Source: Rossellomorea sp. AcN35-11
GTDB taxonomy: Bacteria > Bacillota > Bacilli > Bacillales > Bacillaceae_B
DNA: 64,000 nucleotides
Direction of reading: 5' to 3'
Assembly: GCA_030388825.1 (NCBI GenBank)
Contig: CP128835.1
Coordinates: forward strand, 3,652,001-3,716,000
Within the stretch, counting starts at the first letter, position 1; every line of letters starts with the position of its first letter. Of the stretch, positions 34,983 through 43,935 are shown in pieces. The translations under genes were made by a program, and so were the position numbers. The notes beneath the pieces are model-generated. The model made no database searches. It saw nothing but the letters and a program-made list of their open reading frames with translations, and was not told where the DNA came from.

Positions 34983-35501
34983 ATGAATTATGGTATAGTC
35001 ATTTTCCCATCGAAAAAGCTGCAAGATATCGCAAACTCTTATAGGAAACGTTATGATCCTCATTATGCACTGGTTCCACCACACTTGACGTTAAAGAATG
35101 TCTTTAGTGCAGATGATGATCAAATCAAAGATATCGCTTCTAAATTAGCGGCTATTTCAAAGAAATACGATCCTTTCAACCTTAAAGTATACAAAGTAAG
35201 CTCCTTTCAACCTGTTAATAACGTCATTTATTTCAAGGTGAATCCGACTCCTGAACTTCAAGGGCTGCACGATGACATGCATAGTCATCGTTTCATGGGA
35301 GACGAACCAGAATTCGCTTTCGTCCCTCACATAACGATCGCCCAGAAGCTTTCAAATGATGAGCACTCGGATATATTCGGATCACTGGGCATGCTTGGAA
35401 TCAATCATGAAGAAACCATCGACCGCTTCCATCTATTATACCAATTAGAGAATGGTTCATGGACAGTATATGAAACCTTCCGTCTTGGAAAGGAAGAATA
35501 A
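34983..35501 (+). CDS. yjcG: 2H phosphoesterase family protein (YjcG)
   Basis: YjcG proteins belong to the 2H (2'-5' RNA ligase-like) superfamily. The two His-x-Thr motifs are HLTL near residue 36 and HITI near residue 115. The natural substrate is unknown. The start was placed at ATG 34983 because B. subtilis YjcG begins with the same Met-x-Tyr-Gly-Ile-Val pattern; ATG 34977 and TTG 34974 are also possible, with AGAGGAGG at 34964-34972. The stop is three bases before the yjcF start. Confidence 0.93.
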   Translation: MNYGIVIFPSKKLQDIANSYRKRYDPHYALVPPHLTLKNVFSADDDQIKDIASKLAAISKKYDPFNLKVYKVSSFQPVNNVIYFKVNPTPELQGLHDDMHSHRFMGDEPEFAFVPHITIAQKLSNDEHSDIFGSLGMLGINHEETIDRFHLLYQLENGSWTVYETFRLGKEE

Positions 35502-35504
35502 ACA

Positions 35505-35927
35505 TTGAACGTAGAAGTCGCCAAAACAGAAAATCAAATTCAAGATGTTTTCAATATTAGGAAGACCGTGTTTGTTGAAGAACAAAAGGTGCCTCTGGAG
35601 GAAGAAATCGATGAATTCGAAAATGATTCCACTCATTTTGTCCTCTACGATCAAAATCAACCTGCAGGTGCCGGCCGTTTCCGTATAATTGACGGGGTAG
35701 GGAAAGTGGAAAGAATCTGTGTTCTGGAATCAGTCAGAGGAAAAGGCGCAGGTCGTAACATCATGCTTGCCATCGAGGAATATGCTAAGAAGCAGTCCTT
35801 GGCTCATTTAAAGTTGAACGCCCAAACATATGCCATCCCTTTTTACGAAGGTCTGGGCTATCAAGTGACTTCTGATGAATTTATGGATGCAGGGATCCCT
35901 CACAGAACAATGAAAAAAGAACTATAA
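35505..35927 (+). CDS. yjcF: GNAT family N-acetyltransferase (YjcF)
   Basis: A 140-residue acetyltransferase with the acetyl-CoA motif RGKGAGRNIMLAIEEYA and the family ending YAIPFYEGLGYQVTSDEFMDAGIPH typical of ElaA/YjcF proteins. The acceptor is unknown. The start is TTG 35505; AAAGGAAG lies upstream inside the yjcG end. Cotranscribed with yjcG. Confidence 0.9.
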   Translation: MNVEVAKTENQIQDVFNIRKTVFVEEQKVPLEEEIDEFENDSTHFVLYDQNQPAGAGRFRIIDGVGKVERICVLESVRGKGAGRNIMLAIEEYAKKQSLAHLKLNAQTYAIPFYEGLGYQVTSDEFMDAGIPHRTMKKEL

Positions 35928-35977
35928 AAGAACCACGTGATGAGCAGGTCTGCTTCATCACGTGGTTCTTTTTTTAG
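35927..35977 (+). terminator. Terminator of the yjcHGF cluster
   Basis: AAAGAACCACGTGATGA and TCATCACGTGGTTCTTT form a 17-bp stem followed by T residues directly after the yjcF stop. Confidence 0.92.
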
Positions 35978-36057
35978 TTAAACGATTGCCCTTTCAAGAA
36001 GTATAATCCCCTATGAACTCGTCGATAATGGGATAGTGTATGGGAAGGGGGATCAAG

Positions 36058-36734
36058 ATGGAGTACATGTCGATTGCCGTCGAATTAATCGTTGGATATT
36101 TTGCTTTATTACTACTCACAAAAATCCTCGGTAAAACACAAATTACACAAATATCAGCGTTTGATTTTATTTCAGCCTTGATATTGGGGGAACTTGTAGG
36201 GAATTCCTTATATGATGGAAAGACAACGATACTTCCCATCCTTTCAGCCATCTTCATTTGGGGAAGTTTGATTTTTTTTTACAGAGTTTTTCACACAGAA
36301 ATCCAGAAAATTCCGCCATATGATGGAAGGAACACCGGCATTGATTATAAAAAAAGGAAAGATTGACTTTAATGAACTCAAACGAAACCATTTAGACCTA
36401 AATCAACTGCAGCACCTCCTTCGGGCAAAGGAAATCTTCTCAGTAAGGGAATGTGAATATGCTCTTTTAGAATCTGACGGTACATTGAGTGTGATCAGAA
36501 AGTCAATTTATGAAATCGTACAGCGACAGGATCTAGATATTCCTGCGAAACCAGCATCTCTCCCTCTTTCATTAATCGTAGATGGGGAAATCCTATACGA
36601 TAACTTAAAGCTCGTTGAACAAAAAGAAGATTGGCTATTGACGGAGATAAAAAAAACAGGGCTTCCTCTCCTCCAAAGATGTTCTCTACGCTGAATGGGA
36701 AGAAGGAGAAAGCCTGTTGGTTCAGGGATATTAG
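36058..36734 (+). pseudogene. DUF421 (YetF-like) membrane protein, two frameshifts
   Basis: DUF421 proteins have an N-terminal three-helix membrane part and a cytosolic beta/alpha domain. Here three frame segments are needed: membrane part (ELIVGYFALLLLTKILGKTQ, ISAFDFISALILGELVGNS), middle (RKFRHMMEGTPALIIKKGKI), and end (KDVLYAEWEEGESLLVQGY). One extra T in the T9 run at 36272-36280 and one extra A in the A8 run at 36649-36656 explain both shifts. ATG 36058 follows AAGGGGG. The restored protein is about 225 residues. Its stop overlaps that of the convergent MBL gene by three bases. Confidence 0.87.
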
Positions 36735-37627
36735 TGATGGGAAATGATGAGTTCGTTCTCTCTTACTTGAAAGGATAAGAGCCCACTTCGTTCCAGGCTG
36801 CTCAGGTAAGCAGTGACGGATGTTCGGTACAGCAGCCATTGCCCAAGGTTTGAGACAGATACGTTATGTACGTCCAAAAATCTTTTCGTGATTTTTTCTA
36901 TAGACTGCCCATCCGGGGTAGCTTGTACCAGTCCTAAGAGGGAATTCAGGTGTTCCTTATGAAGATTCATATTAACCCGGACAGTATCAATAAATCCCTC
37001 TTCATATCTCCCGTGTCCAAGGATCGCTCCTTTACATCCAATGTGAAGGAGCTTTTCTAATGATTCCAGCGTTTGTTCGGCATCGATAATGAACGGAATA
37101 ATATGCTTACGTAAAGTCTCCCTGCCAAAATAACTGTCTGCAGCATATAATACATCGTCAATGAGGAGCCCAACCTGCCCATACGAATGCCCGGGCAAAT
37201 CGATTGCTTCAAATGAAAAAGGTCCGATGGAGTTCTTACCCGTCAAAATTACTTCATCCATTTCCACTGCCTGTCCTTCAAGAAACTTATTCCGCAATTC
37301 CTTCAGGGGATATGCTCCATTAAATAAATAAATCGGTTCAAGGATGGGGTTCTCCATGATCGCTTTTTCTAAATTTGGGGCGAAAAGAGGGATTCCCAGT
37401 TTTTCCTTTAAGTAGTGAGCTCCTCCAAAATGATCGGCGTGGGCATGGGTAATGACACAATAATGAAGGGGTAGGCTTTCTTTGGCAAGGTAACGGATTA
37501 CTTTCTTCACTGAGGAATCATCCAATCCGCTGTCAATGAGCAGCCCCTCCCCTTCCTTCATACAGTAACCGATCGTCACGCTGCCCGTAAATGCATAGCA
37601 GTGCCCGCTTAGGTTTTCTAGCTTCAA
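36731..37627 (-). CDS. MBL-fold metallo-hydrolase
   Basis: The 298-residue product has the metallo-beta-lactamase zinc motif THAHADH at residues 60-66, the His in DLPGHSYGQVG, the bridging Asp in YAADSYFG and a His in ILGHGRYEEG. The C-terminal third looks like a winged-helix extension, as in LACTB2-like or YqgX-related hydrolases. Substrate unknown. The start is TTG 37627 with GGGAGG seven bases before. Confidence 0.9.
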   Translation of the reverse strand: MKLENLSGHCYAFTGSVTIGYCMKEGEGLLIDSGLDDSSVKKVIRYLAKESLPLHYCVITHAHADHFGGAHYLKEKLGIPLFAPNLEKAIMENPILEPIYLFNGAYPLKELRNKFLEGQAVEMDEVILTGKNSIGPFSFEAIDLPGHSYGQVGLLIDDVLYAADSYFGRETLRKHIIPFIIDAEQTLESLEKLLHIGCKGAILGHGRYEEGFIDTVRVNMNLHKEHLNSLLGLVQATPDGQSIEKITKRFLDVHNVSVSNLGQWLLYRTSVTAYLSSLERSGLLSFQVRENELIISHH

Positions 37628-37694
37628 GTTATGACCTCCCGAAATGTGTGGAATACATATAAAAACGATCAGAGCTTTTCAACGTGAAAGCCCT

Positions 37695-37973
37695 TTAAAC
37701 ATATTCGTTGAAATAGGTGCCTTTTCCTGTTAGCTTGGCCATTAATTTTGATGAGGTAGGGGTGTAAGGGAAGGACTTATATGAAGTATTGGGTTTAATC
37801 AATCGAGTGTTTGGTTTGGTTGTTTCTGTCTCTCCCTGTTGTGCCTGTGACCTGTTTTTCGGCGGCTTTACAGGTTGGACCGGGAGGAAGGTAAACGGAT
37901 GTTTATTCACTTTTAATTCACGTTCCTGATACTGTTTATATTGATGGTGGGGAATTGGAGCGATATAACCCAT
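37695..37973 (-). CDS. Hypothetical protein, proline-rich
   Basis: The 92-residue product begins MGYIAPIPHHQYKQYQER and then has a low-complexity Pro/Lys/Thr region (VQPVKPPKN) and a short C-terminal motif. Similar short proteins with an N-terminal Tyr/Gln-rich start are known in Bacillaceae without assigned function. ATG 37973 follows AGGAGG by eight bases; 26 upstream codons are not credible. Confidence 0.65.
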   Translation of the reverse strand: MGYIAPIPHHQYKQYQERELKVNKHPFTFLPVQPVKPPKNRSQAQQGETETTKPNTRLIKPNTSYKSFPYTPTSSKLMAKLTGKGTYFNEYV

Positions 37974-38184
37974 TATCATTACCTCCTTACTTATAAGTAC
38001 CCATTGTCTCTTGAGCTTTAAACTATTTATGACAACATCTCTCATTTGCACTTAGTTGAGCCGGACCACGGTTGAATAAGATCTCCGCCACTGCTCCCCG
38101 AATATAAATAAAAAAGGAGAATTAACATAAAATACGTGCGGGCACACATCTTTATGTCCATTCTCCTTTTCTTTTATAGAAACT

Positions 38185-38445
38185 TTATTTTTTCCCTTTA
38201 TTTAACATATTTGAAATGGTTCCAAAATCCAGTTGCTTTCCATCATTCACGATCGACTGAACGATTTTATCTTCCATTTCCTTGTTTACAGGTTTATTGG
38301 CTATTTTAGATACTCGTTTAATGACGCTTCTGACCGTTGCCTCATCTTTGAAGTTCGCATTCTGTAATGAGTTTGCAAGCTCAAACACTTCGTTCATGTT
38401 TACGCCTGTCTTCTTCTCTAAATTCTTAAAAAAGTTATTATTCAT
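38185..38445 (-). CDS. spoVIF: Stage VI sporulation protein F
   Basis: SpoVIF (YjcC) is made in the mother cell late in sporulation and helps assemble the spore coat through control of GerR/SigK-dependent genes. The 86-residue product matches the family over its full length (FFKNLEKKTGVNMNEVFELA, DEATVRSVIKRVSKIANKPV). AAAGGAGG lies upstream. The neighbours are sporulation genes. Confidence 0.93.
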   Translation of the reverse strand: MNNNFFKNLEKKTGVNMNEVFELANSLQNANFKDEATVRSVIKRVSKIANKPVNKEMEDKIVQSIVNDGKQLDFGTISNMLNKGKK

Positions 38446-38661
38446 TTACCTCACGCCTCCTTTTAACTATAAGCATCATATGTAAAAAAACCGGGAGCGT
38501 GATAATGAATTGGGATTTTTCATGTTGAGGGATTTCTTTCAAAATTGGCTGATTATTTGCAGGGAATGGAGGAACATCTTTCGTGCAGACGTTTTTCACT
38601 CGTTCCTCAAACAAAAAGACAAAATCTCTCTGAACGAGGATTCTGCCTTTTGTACCCCTTT

Positions 38662-38787
38662 CTAACAGAAACTGGCTCCAACGATAATTAATAAAATGAA
38701 AAGCACGACGATTAATACAAAAGTCGATCCATAACCGCCATATCCATATCCACAGCCACCGTAACCATATCCATATCCATAAGGCAT
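38662..38787 (-). CDS. YjcZ family sporulation protein
   Basis: A 41-residue protein in two parts: an N-terminal Gly/Tyr repeat region ([18 protein letters not shown]) and a C-terminal membrane helix ([19 protein letters not shown]) ending in Cys. This is the design of the YjcZ family of small sporulation proteins. GAGAGGTGACAGTAA precedes the ATG. Confidence 0.9.
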   Translation of the reverse strand: MPYGYGYGYGGCGYGYGGYGSTFVLIVVLFILLIIVGASFC

Positions 38788-38867
38788 TTACTGTCACCTC
38801 TCTTTTACCATTAGTCTCTTATAACATATGTATTGAGAGAGTAATCCGTATGGGCTTATGGGGAATT

Positions 38868-39560
38868 TTATTGTGTGTTTGTCCAATTGTACAGGTCGAA
38901 GGTAAGGTTCCCCTCACGATCCAGCTGGGCAAGAAAGATGGATTCCACCTGTAAGTGCCTTTTCGAGAGCTCTTTTTGTAACCAGGGCATGGGAAATCCG
39001 ACTTCTTGAAGAGCTGCTTCATCAATTTCCCCATCTAAAATGACTGCCTGTGGAGGTGAAGACTGCTGTGAAATGGAATACACATCCTCCCGGAGGAGTG
39101 GCTGCTTTTCTCTCTTCAGCAGCACACTTAGATCGCCGTTTGTATCCAGTGAAGCGAACTCGACATCTTCAGCGCGGAAGACATCTTTCTTTCGCAATTG
39201 TTCCAGCAGTTCATCAACGGAATACTGCTCTTTCTTTAATGCCTTCTCATCAATGTTTCCATCCCTAATAAACACGGTTGGTTCTCCTTCAGCAAAGTGC
39301 CTGAATCTCACGCTTTTCAATGACAAGTAGGAGAACAGGAGAGGAAACATAAACCATAGGAAGATACTCATCAAGCCCTCGCTTAATGGAAGGCCCAGGT
39401 CCATCGATAAAGTCCCTGCAATGCTCCCCACGGTGATTCCAGTAATGTATTCAAAAAAGGATAATTTAGAAAGCTGTTTTTTACCAAGTAACTTTGTAAT
39501 GACGAATAGAGACAGTAGTATAAACATACTGCGCAGGGCCACTTCGAAATATTCAGGCAT
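38868..39560 (-). CDS. DUF421 (YetF-like) membrane protein of the spoVA operon
   Basis: A 230-residue, intact DUF421 protein: three N-terminal membrane helices (ALRSMFILLSLFVITKLLGKKQ, FFEYITGITVGSIAG) and a cytosolic domain with FAEGEPTVFIRDGNID. It lies 15 bases downstream of spoVAEb. DUF421 genes at the end of spoVAC-AD-AEb operons are typical of the spoVA2-type operons linked to spore germination and heat resistance. GAGGTGAAATTGG precedes the ATG. Confidence 0.88.
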   Translation of the reverse strand: MPEYFEVALRSMFILLSLFVITKLLGKKQLSKLSFFEYITGITVGSIAGTLSMDLGLPLSEGLMSIFLWFMFPLLFSYLSLKSVRFRHFAEGEPTVFIRDGNIDEKALKKEQYSVDELLEQLRKKDVFRAEDVEFASLDTNGDLSVLLKREKQPLLREDVYSISQQSSPPQAVILDGEIDEAALQEVGFPMPWLQKELSKRHLQVESIFLAQLDREGNLTFDLYNWTNTQ

Positions 39561-39575
39561 CCAATTTCACCTCTA

Positions 39576-39932
39576 TTATCCTTTCGGTTTAAAAAGTAGT
39601 GCTCCAATAAAACCAAATATAATGGCGGAGGAGATCCCTGAGCTTGTTACTTCAAACATACCGGTAAGTACGCCCACTAGACCATGTTCCTGGGATTCCT
39701 GCATGGCACCATTGACCAGGGCGTTGCCGAAACTGGTTATGGGGATGGTCGCCCCGGCACCGGCAAAATCAATGAGGGGCTCGTATAATCCGAATCCTGA
39801 AAAAACAGCTCCAGCCACAACCAGTAAGCTCAGTGTATGAGCAGGAGTTAATTTAGCAACATCAAATAGCAATTGACCAATCACGCAGATGATTCCGCCT
39901 ATTGTAAAAGACCAAAAAAACATAGCTAACAC
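39576..39932 (-). CDS. spoVAE: Stage V sporulation protein AE (SpoVAEb)
   Basis: SpoVAEb is an inner-membrane component of the channel moving dipicolinic acid and calcium into and out of the spore. The 118-residue product shows the family pattern: CVIGQLLFDVAKLTPAHTLS, GLYEPLIDFAGAGATIPITSFGNALV and a GALLFKPKG end. GTG 39932 is chosen since AGGAGG lies seven bases upstream and family members start with Met-Leu-Ala-Leu/Met; an ATG six codons earlier is within that ribosome site. Confidence 0.95.
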   Translation of the reverse strand: MLAMFFWSFTIGGIICVIGQLLFDVAKLTPAHTLSLLVVAGAVFSGFGLYEPLIDFAGAGATIPITSFGNALVNGAMQESQEHGLVGVLTGMFEVTSSGISSAIIFGFIGALLFKPKG

Positions 39933-39950
39933 ATCATTACCTCCTTTCAC

Positions 39951-40968
39951 TTATATATATTCAATGGAAACGGCATGGGCAATACATGGTATTGTTTCCC
40001 CTTGCTGAAATGTCAATGGCGATAACAGGGCCCCTGTAGCCACAACCAGGATCCGTTTATACGTCCCCTTTCTCATTTCATTTAATAGATGTCCATATAA
40101 GACGGTAGCTGAACAGCCTGGTCCGCTTGCTCCTGATTGGACTGGCTGATTTTCGCGGTAAATCAGCATTCCACAGTCTTTAAACTGATGATCAGAGAAG
40201 TTGTATCCTTTCTCCCCTCAGCATTTCAACAGCTGTCTGTCTGCCGATCTTAGCCAAGTCACCTGTTATGATTAAGTCGTAGTAAGAAGGATCTCTTCCC
40301 AGATCTTGAAAATGACCTGCAATCGTATCTGCTGCAGCCGGTGCCATGGCTCCACCCATATTGAACGGATCTTTCAGTCCCATATCCATCACCTTGCCGA
40401 TCGTTGCAGATGTAACTCTAGGTTCCTGCGTCGTAATGCTACCGCCTGCCCCGATGACCGCATACCCTGCACCTGTTACTGTCCATTGCGCTGTAGGAGG
40501 CTTTTGACCACCGTACTCAGTCGGATACCGGAATTGTTTCTCTGTTGCGGCATTATGACTGGAAGCTCCTGTCACAACATGTTGCGCCCCTTGATAATTC
40601 ACGATGAAGGCAGATAATGCCAACCCTTCCATAGAAGTGGAACACGCACCAAACAATCCTAAGTACGGGATTCCGTTTGTTCTGGCTGCAAAGCTTGATG
40701 GGGTGATTTGATTGATAAGATCTCCTGTTAAGAAATATTGAATATCGCTCTTTTGGAGAGATTTTTTATCCAGGGCAATTTGAACAGCATCTTCAATGAG
40801 CGTTCGATTGGCTTTTTCATACGTGTTTTGCCCCATCCACAGATCATCATAAAACTGATCAAAGTCGGAAGCTAAGTTCCCATTCTTTTCAAAGGGCCCG
40901 CCCACCACACCTGTCGACAAAATGGCGGGATTAGCTGGAAAAACCCATGATCTTGAACCTTGAAGCAT
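39951..40968 (-). pseudogene. spoVAD: Stage V sporulation protein AD, frameshifted
   Basis: SpoVAD binds dipicolinic acid and has a thiolase-like fold. The first frame covers residues 1-258 (ACSTSMEGLALSAF with the thiolase-type Cys; GHFQDLGRDPSYYDLIITGDL), and the second covers the end (MLIYRENQPVQSGASGPGCSA). Deleting one A from AAA (40209-40211 on the plus strand as TTT) restores GEGYNFSDHQFKDCGMLIY and a protein of about 338 residues, normal for SpoVAD. ATG overlaps the spoVAC stop (TAATG), showing translational coupling. Confidence 0.94.
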
Positions 40969-41438
40969 TATATCACCCCCAATTGAATTAAGATCGTTTT
41001 GATTAATGCTACGATAAAAGCGGAAAACACTCCAAAAACAATAACCGAACCTGCCAGTTTGAATATATTGCCTCCAACCCCCAGGACATACCCCTCGGTT
41101 TTATGCTCAATCGCTGCTGCAATCACTGAGTTACCGAATCCTGTAACCGGAACTGCACTTCCGGCTCCTGCGAATTGACCGATATGATCATATACCCCAA
41201 AGCCTGTCAGAAGCATTGAAATAAACACCATCGTGGCAACAGTCGGGTTTCCAGCCGTCTGCTCCGTGAAATGGAAGAAATAAATGTACATATACGATAT
41301 GGCCTGACCGATCAGGCAAAAGGTCCCCCCGACAAAGAAAGCCTTTAAAACATTTTTAACAAGGGGTCTCTTTGTTTCGTATTCCTTCTCCAGCTGTTCA
41401 TATTTTCTCTGTTCGGGTGTTTTTTTATCTTTCCCCAC
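40968..41438 (-). CDS. spoVAC: Stage V sporulation protein AC
   Basis: SpoVAC is the mechanosensitive channel-forming subunit of the SpoVA complex in the spore inner membrane. The 156-residue product has the family core FFVGGTFCLIGQAISYMY, GFGVYDHIGQFAGAGSAVPV and TGFGNSVIAAAIEHKTEG. The start is GTG 41438 eight bases after AGGAGG. It is 12 bases downstream of the YhcN-like lipoprotein gene and overlaps the spoVAD start. Confidence 0.96.
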   Translation of the reverse strand: MGKDKKTPEQRKYEQLEKEYETKRPLVKNVLKAFFVGGTFCLIGQAISYMYIYFFHFTEQTAGNPTVATMVFISMLLTGFGVYDHIGQFAGAGSAVPVTGFGNSVIAAAIEHKTEGYVLGVGGNIFKLAGSVIVFGVFSAFIVALIKTILIQLGVI

Positions 41439-41450
41439 AAGTCATTCCTC

Positions 41451-41918
41451 CTACGTCTTTTCCTTTTGAAGCTCTACGATATCCTGAAACTTCTTTTCAG
41501 CGTCTTTCTTTGAAATCGAACCCCTTCTCAGCTTTTCCTTTAAACGGATGGTTTCAAGAAAAATCTTGTAATCACTTGATAGAATGAAATCCTCATCCGG
41601 ATATTTACTTTCCAGATAATCATCCATCTTTTTTTCGATCTTTTTCATATGAAATCTTTTTAAATGTTTCACTTTATATACGACAAGCGTTTCTTCCTTT
41701 CCTTGGATGACCGCTACATCATAAAGCTCTTCCATTTTTGCAATTTCCCGTTTGACGGCATGTCCATAGCTGTCCGTTTCGGGATTATCCACTAATTCAA
41801 TGGGAGGTGGATCGGTTTTCTTCATAAGCGCGATCTTGCTGTCGGTACCATCTTCCTTGTTAGCACAGCCTATTAAGACAAGTAATGTAATTGGAACGAT
41901 GATTCGTTTTTTGTTCAT
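41451..41918 (-). CDS. YhcN/YlaJ family sporulation lipoprotein
   Basis: A 155-residue lipoprotein: signal with lipobox LIGC (Cys 18), followed by a charged domain that matches YhcN/YlaJ spore lipoproteins (YDVAVIQGKEETLVVYKVKH, MKKIEKKMDDYLESKYPDE). It leads the spoVAC-AD-AEb-DUF421 operon, as in spoVA2-type operons. AGAGGG precedes the ATG. Confidence 0.85.
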   Translation of the reverse strand: MNKKRIIVPITLLVLIGCANKEDGTDSKIALMKKTDPPPIELVDNPETDSYGHAVKREIAKMEELYDVAVIQGKEETLVVYKVKHLKRFHMKKIEKKMDDYLESKYPDEDFILSSDYKIFLETIRLKEKLRRGSISKKDAEKKFQDIVELQKEKT

Positions 41919-41977
41919 AACATATCCCTCTTTTATTTGTACTCATGCTTTATTTTTTTCTTAAAGTGAAATTTTAT

Positions 41978-42012
41978 GAAAAAAAAAAGACTGCCCATAT
42001 TTGAGCAGTCTA
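41978..42012 (-). terminator. Terminator of the 30-residue protein gene
   Basis: On the minus strand AGACTGC and GCAGTCT form a stem with a ten-T tail. It overlaps the end of the gene at 42010-42102. Confidence 0.8.
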
Positions 42013-42102
42013 TCTTTTCTTAACTTTCGAGCCACATCCGCAACCTTTTTTCTTCATGGGAGCGTTGCTTGATTTCTTAGTACCAGTGGAAGCATTCTTC
42101 AT
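42010..42102 (-). CDS. 30-residue Cys/Lys-rich peptide
   Basis: ATG 42102 has GGAGG ten bases upstream and opens a 30-codon frame that ends in PMKKKGCGCGSKVKKR, directly before a strong terminator. The CGCGS end and high Lys content could suit a spore or coat-linked peptide given the neighbours, but no family is recognised. Confidence 0.6.
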   Translation of the reverse strand: MKNASTGTKKSSNAPMKKKGCGCGSKVKKR

Positions 42103-42187
42103 CTTAATCGTCCTCCTTTACCATTGCCCTTACGTTCATTATATGTGACTTTCAGTAAGCTTGTTTCCACTAATTACCTAAAAAAAT

Positions 42188-42538
42188 TCACTCTCTTATC
42201 CAACTTTGGACAGCTGCCTCTACGATAGAAGCAATTCCAGCAACTGCTAAAACGGTGATGATAGGAACAAAGATCAGGGGAAGAAAAATATTTCCTGCAT
42301 ATAGGAATAATGCAACCCATATACCTGTGCACCAATAGCAAGATAATAATTCACCCATGAACCCTTTCAATCCTCCTTGTTTTGGTACAAGAAAAATTTC
42401 TTCCACACCATTTTCCCCCATTTCCGTGACTTCATCGAAAAATGGAGACCTTAAAGACTCAGTGATTTTATCAAATACGATGAGGTGAGTCATCCTAAAC
42501 ACAGCAAGACCCAATATGATGATTTCAAAGATATCCAT
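42188..42538 (-). CDS. yjcA: DUF1360 sporulation protein YjcA
   Basis: The 116-residue membrane protein matches DUF1360: an N-terminal helix (FEIIILGLAVFRMTHLIVFDKI), the conserved LLSCYWCTGIWVALFLY with two Cys, and a third helix. B. subtilis YjcA is a SigE/SigK-class sporulation protein of unknown role. ATG 42538 follows AAGGAG; seven upstream codons lie over that ribosome site. Confidence 0.9.
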   Translation of the reverse strand: MDIFEIIILGLAVFRMTHLIVFDKITESLRSPFFDEVTEMGENGVEEIFLVPKQGGLKGFMGELLSCYWCTGIWVALFLYAGNIFLPLIFVPIITVLAVAGIASIVEAAVQSWIRE

Positions 42539-42664
42539 AATCCCACTCCTTTTATACACTATATCCCGCCCAATTTAGTCAAAAGGGGCATTTGTCCGTT
42601 ACCCAATTTCCTTCTCTACAATATGTTATTAATGTAGCGAATATTATTTAAGGAGGAAAATCTT

Positions 42665-43150
42665 ATGGGTTGCGGTAATTACAAGAAAGATGATATTGCA
42701 GGTGCAAGAGACCGCGGTTGTGTATGCCTTGCTGTTCGAGCTATTAAAGATATTCAAGATGCAGCAGATCAAGACTGTTTTGATTGTAAAAATGATTGTT
42801 TTCTTGAGCCACTTGGATCTTTAGTAAGTCCAGTAGGAGATGCACCAAATACACGTGTTTTCAAACTTTACAATAAAAAAGGAGACCTTTTTAAGGTACA
42901 CCCTAAACATTATTGCTGGAAAACACCTTACTTCCGCGTGAAGAATGTATTTGATGACTGCTGTGCAACACTTCAAGTGTTGAAGAAAGTCCATGTTACC
43001 GGTGAAGACGTTGATTCTGAAGACGAATTAATGGGGTTAAACAGAAACTTCATGTACGTATTGACCGGAGATTGTATCACAGTTGATTTAGACTGCTTCT
43101 GTGCTATCCAATGTGTCGATGATGTAAGAGTAGAAGGCATTTGTGACTAA
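42665..43150 (+). CDS. cotZ: Spore coat protein CotZ/CotY family
   Basis: A Cys-rich crust/outer-coat morphogenetic protein. The 161-residue product has MGCGNYKKDD, Cys clusters CFDCKNDC and DDCCATL, and the closing DCFCAIQCVDDVRVEGICD; all are typical of CotZ/CotY, which self-assemble into disulfide-linked sheets. AAGGAGG precedes the ATG. An AATATGTTA box upstream resembles a SigK -10, weakly. A hairpin follows. Confidence 0.95.
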   Translation: MGCGNYKKDDIAGARDRGCVCLAVRAIKDIQDAADQDCFDCKNDCFLEPLGSLVSPVGDAPNTRVFKLYNKKGDLFKVHPKHYCWKTPYFRVKNVFDDCCATLQVLKKVHVTGEDVDSEDELMGLNRNFMYVLTGDCITVDLDCFCAIQCVDDVRVEGICD

Positions 43151-43164
43151 TAAGCAACGAGAAC

Positions 43165-43202
43165 AAGAAGCCAGTCGGAAATTCCGCCTGGCTTCTTTTA
43201 TT
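43165..43202. terminator. Bidirectional terminator, cotZ / cotO
   Basis: GAAGCCAGTCGGAA and TTCCGCCTGGCTTC form a stem with one bulge, then a T-rich tail; the end overlaps the cotO stop. Confidence 0.8.
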
Positions 43203-43792
43203 TCAACCCGATGATTTGAATCGCCTTTAATGAATTCCTACTTAAAGTGACTTCATCACCCTGAAACGTCTTAATGTCAATGGACGCTCCATCTGCTTTA
43301 AGTAAGACACCGCGATAGACTGCTTCATCAGTTTGAAACGCACATGGAAAAGGGGACCTGCCCATAATACTTTGCTCCATATACTCAATTTTTCCATCCA
43401 AATCGAGATCTTTAAAGGGGGGTTAGTGGCTTAAAGTATCCGTCATAAGAAGGATCCTTCCCTAATTGACCTTGATGTTGCCTCGTTTCTTTACTTGCAG
43501 AATTATCTTCCCGACTGGGCTCAATTCCCAGAGATTCTTTTTTTCTGATGGGATCAACGGCATCCTTTTCTATTTTTCTGACGGGATGATACTCCGCTTG
43601 CTTTAACGACCCCAAGGGGGCAGCTTCATAAAGCTCCGTTCTCCTTTTCGTTTCTATTTGTTGGGGGATGATTCGTTCTTTTTTTGGTTGGGTAACCTTT
43701 GAAGATCCCCTGAAAACATCCTGCATGCTGCTTTTCACTTCATTCATTCTGGGCTGATGTATATATAATAGTGGCTTTTTCTGACTATTCAA
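43198..43792 (-). pseudogene. cotO: Spore coat protein CotO, frameshifted
   Basis: CotO (YjbX) is an outer-coat morphogenetic protein dependent on CotH. The first frame has the CotO start (QKKPLLYIHQPRM) and the basic, low-complexity middle; the second carries the C-terminal domain (YRGVLLKADGASIDIKTFQG, RNSLKAIQIIGLK). Removing one C from the C6 run on the minus strand (43417-43422) joins them to about 197 residues. The start is TTG 43792 after GGAGGGG. Position between cotZ and fabI is as in B. subtilis. Confidence 0.85.
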
Positions 43793-43885
43793 TACGATGC
43801 CCCTCCTTTCATTCTACATTTATATGTATGCAAAAAGGGCATATGAGTTTCTTATCTGCGATTGAAAATGCCTGCACGAATCATT

Positions 43886-43924
43886 AAAAAGACCCCGTGC
43901 TTCTATGTAAGCACGGGGTCTTTA
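43886..43924 (-). terminator. Terminator of fabI
   Basis: AAAGACCCCGTGCTT and AAGCACGGGGTCTTT form a perfect stem just after the fabI stop. Confidence 0.9.
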
Positions 43925-43935
43925 TTAATGTCACG

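Noticed and set aside
38438..38797. 119-codon minus-strand frame over the YjcZ-family gene
   Set aside because: Its Trp/Ile-rich start is the Gly/Tyr repeat of the 41-residue YjcZ-like gene read in another frame.
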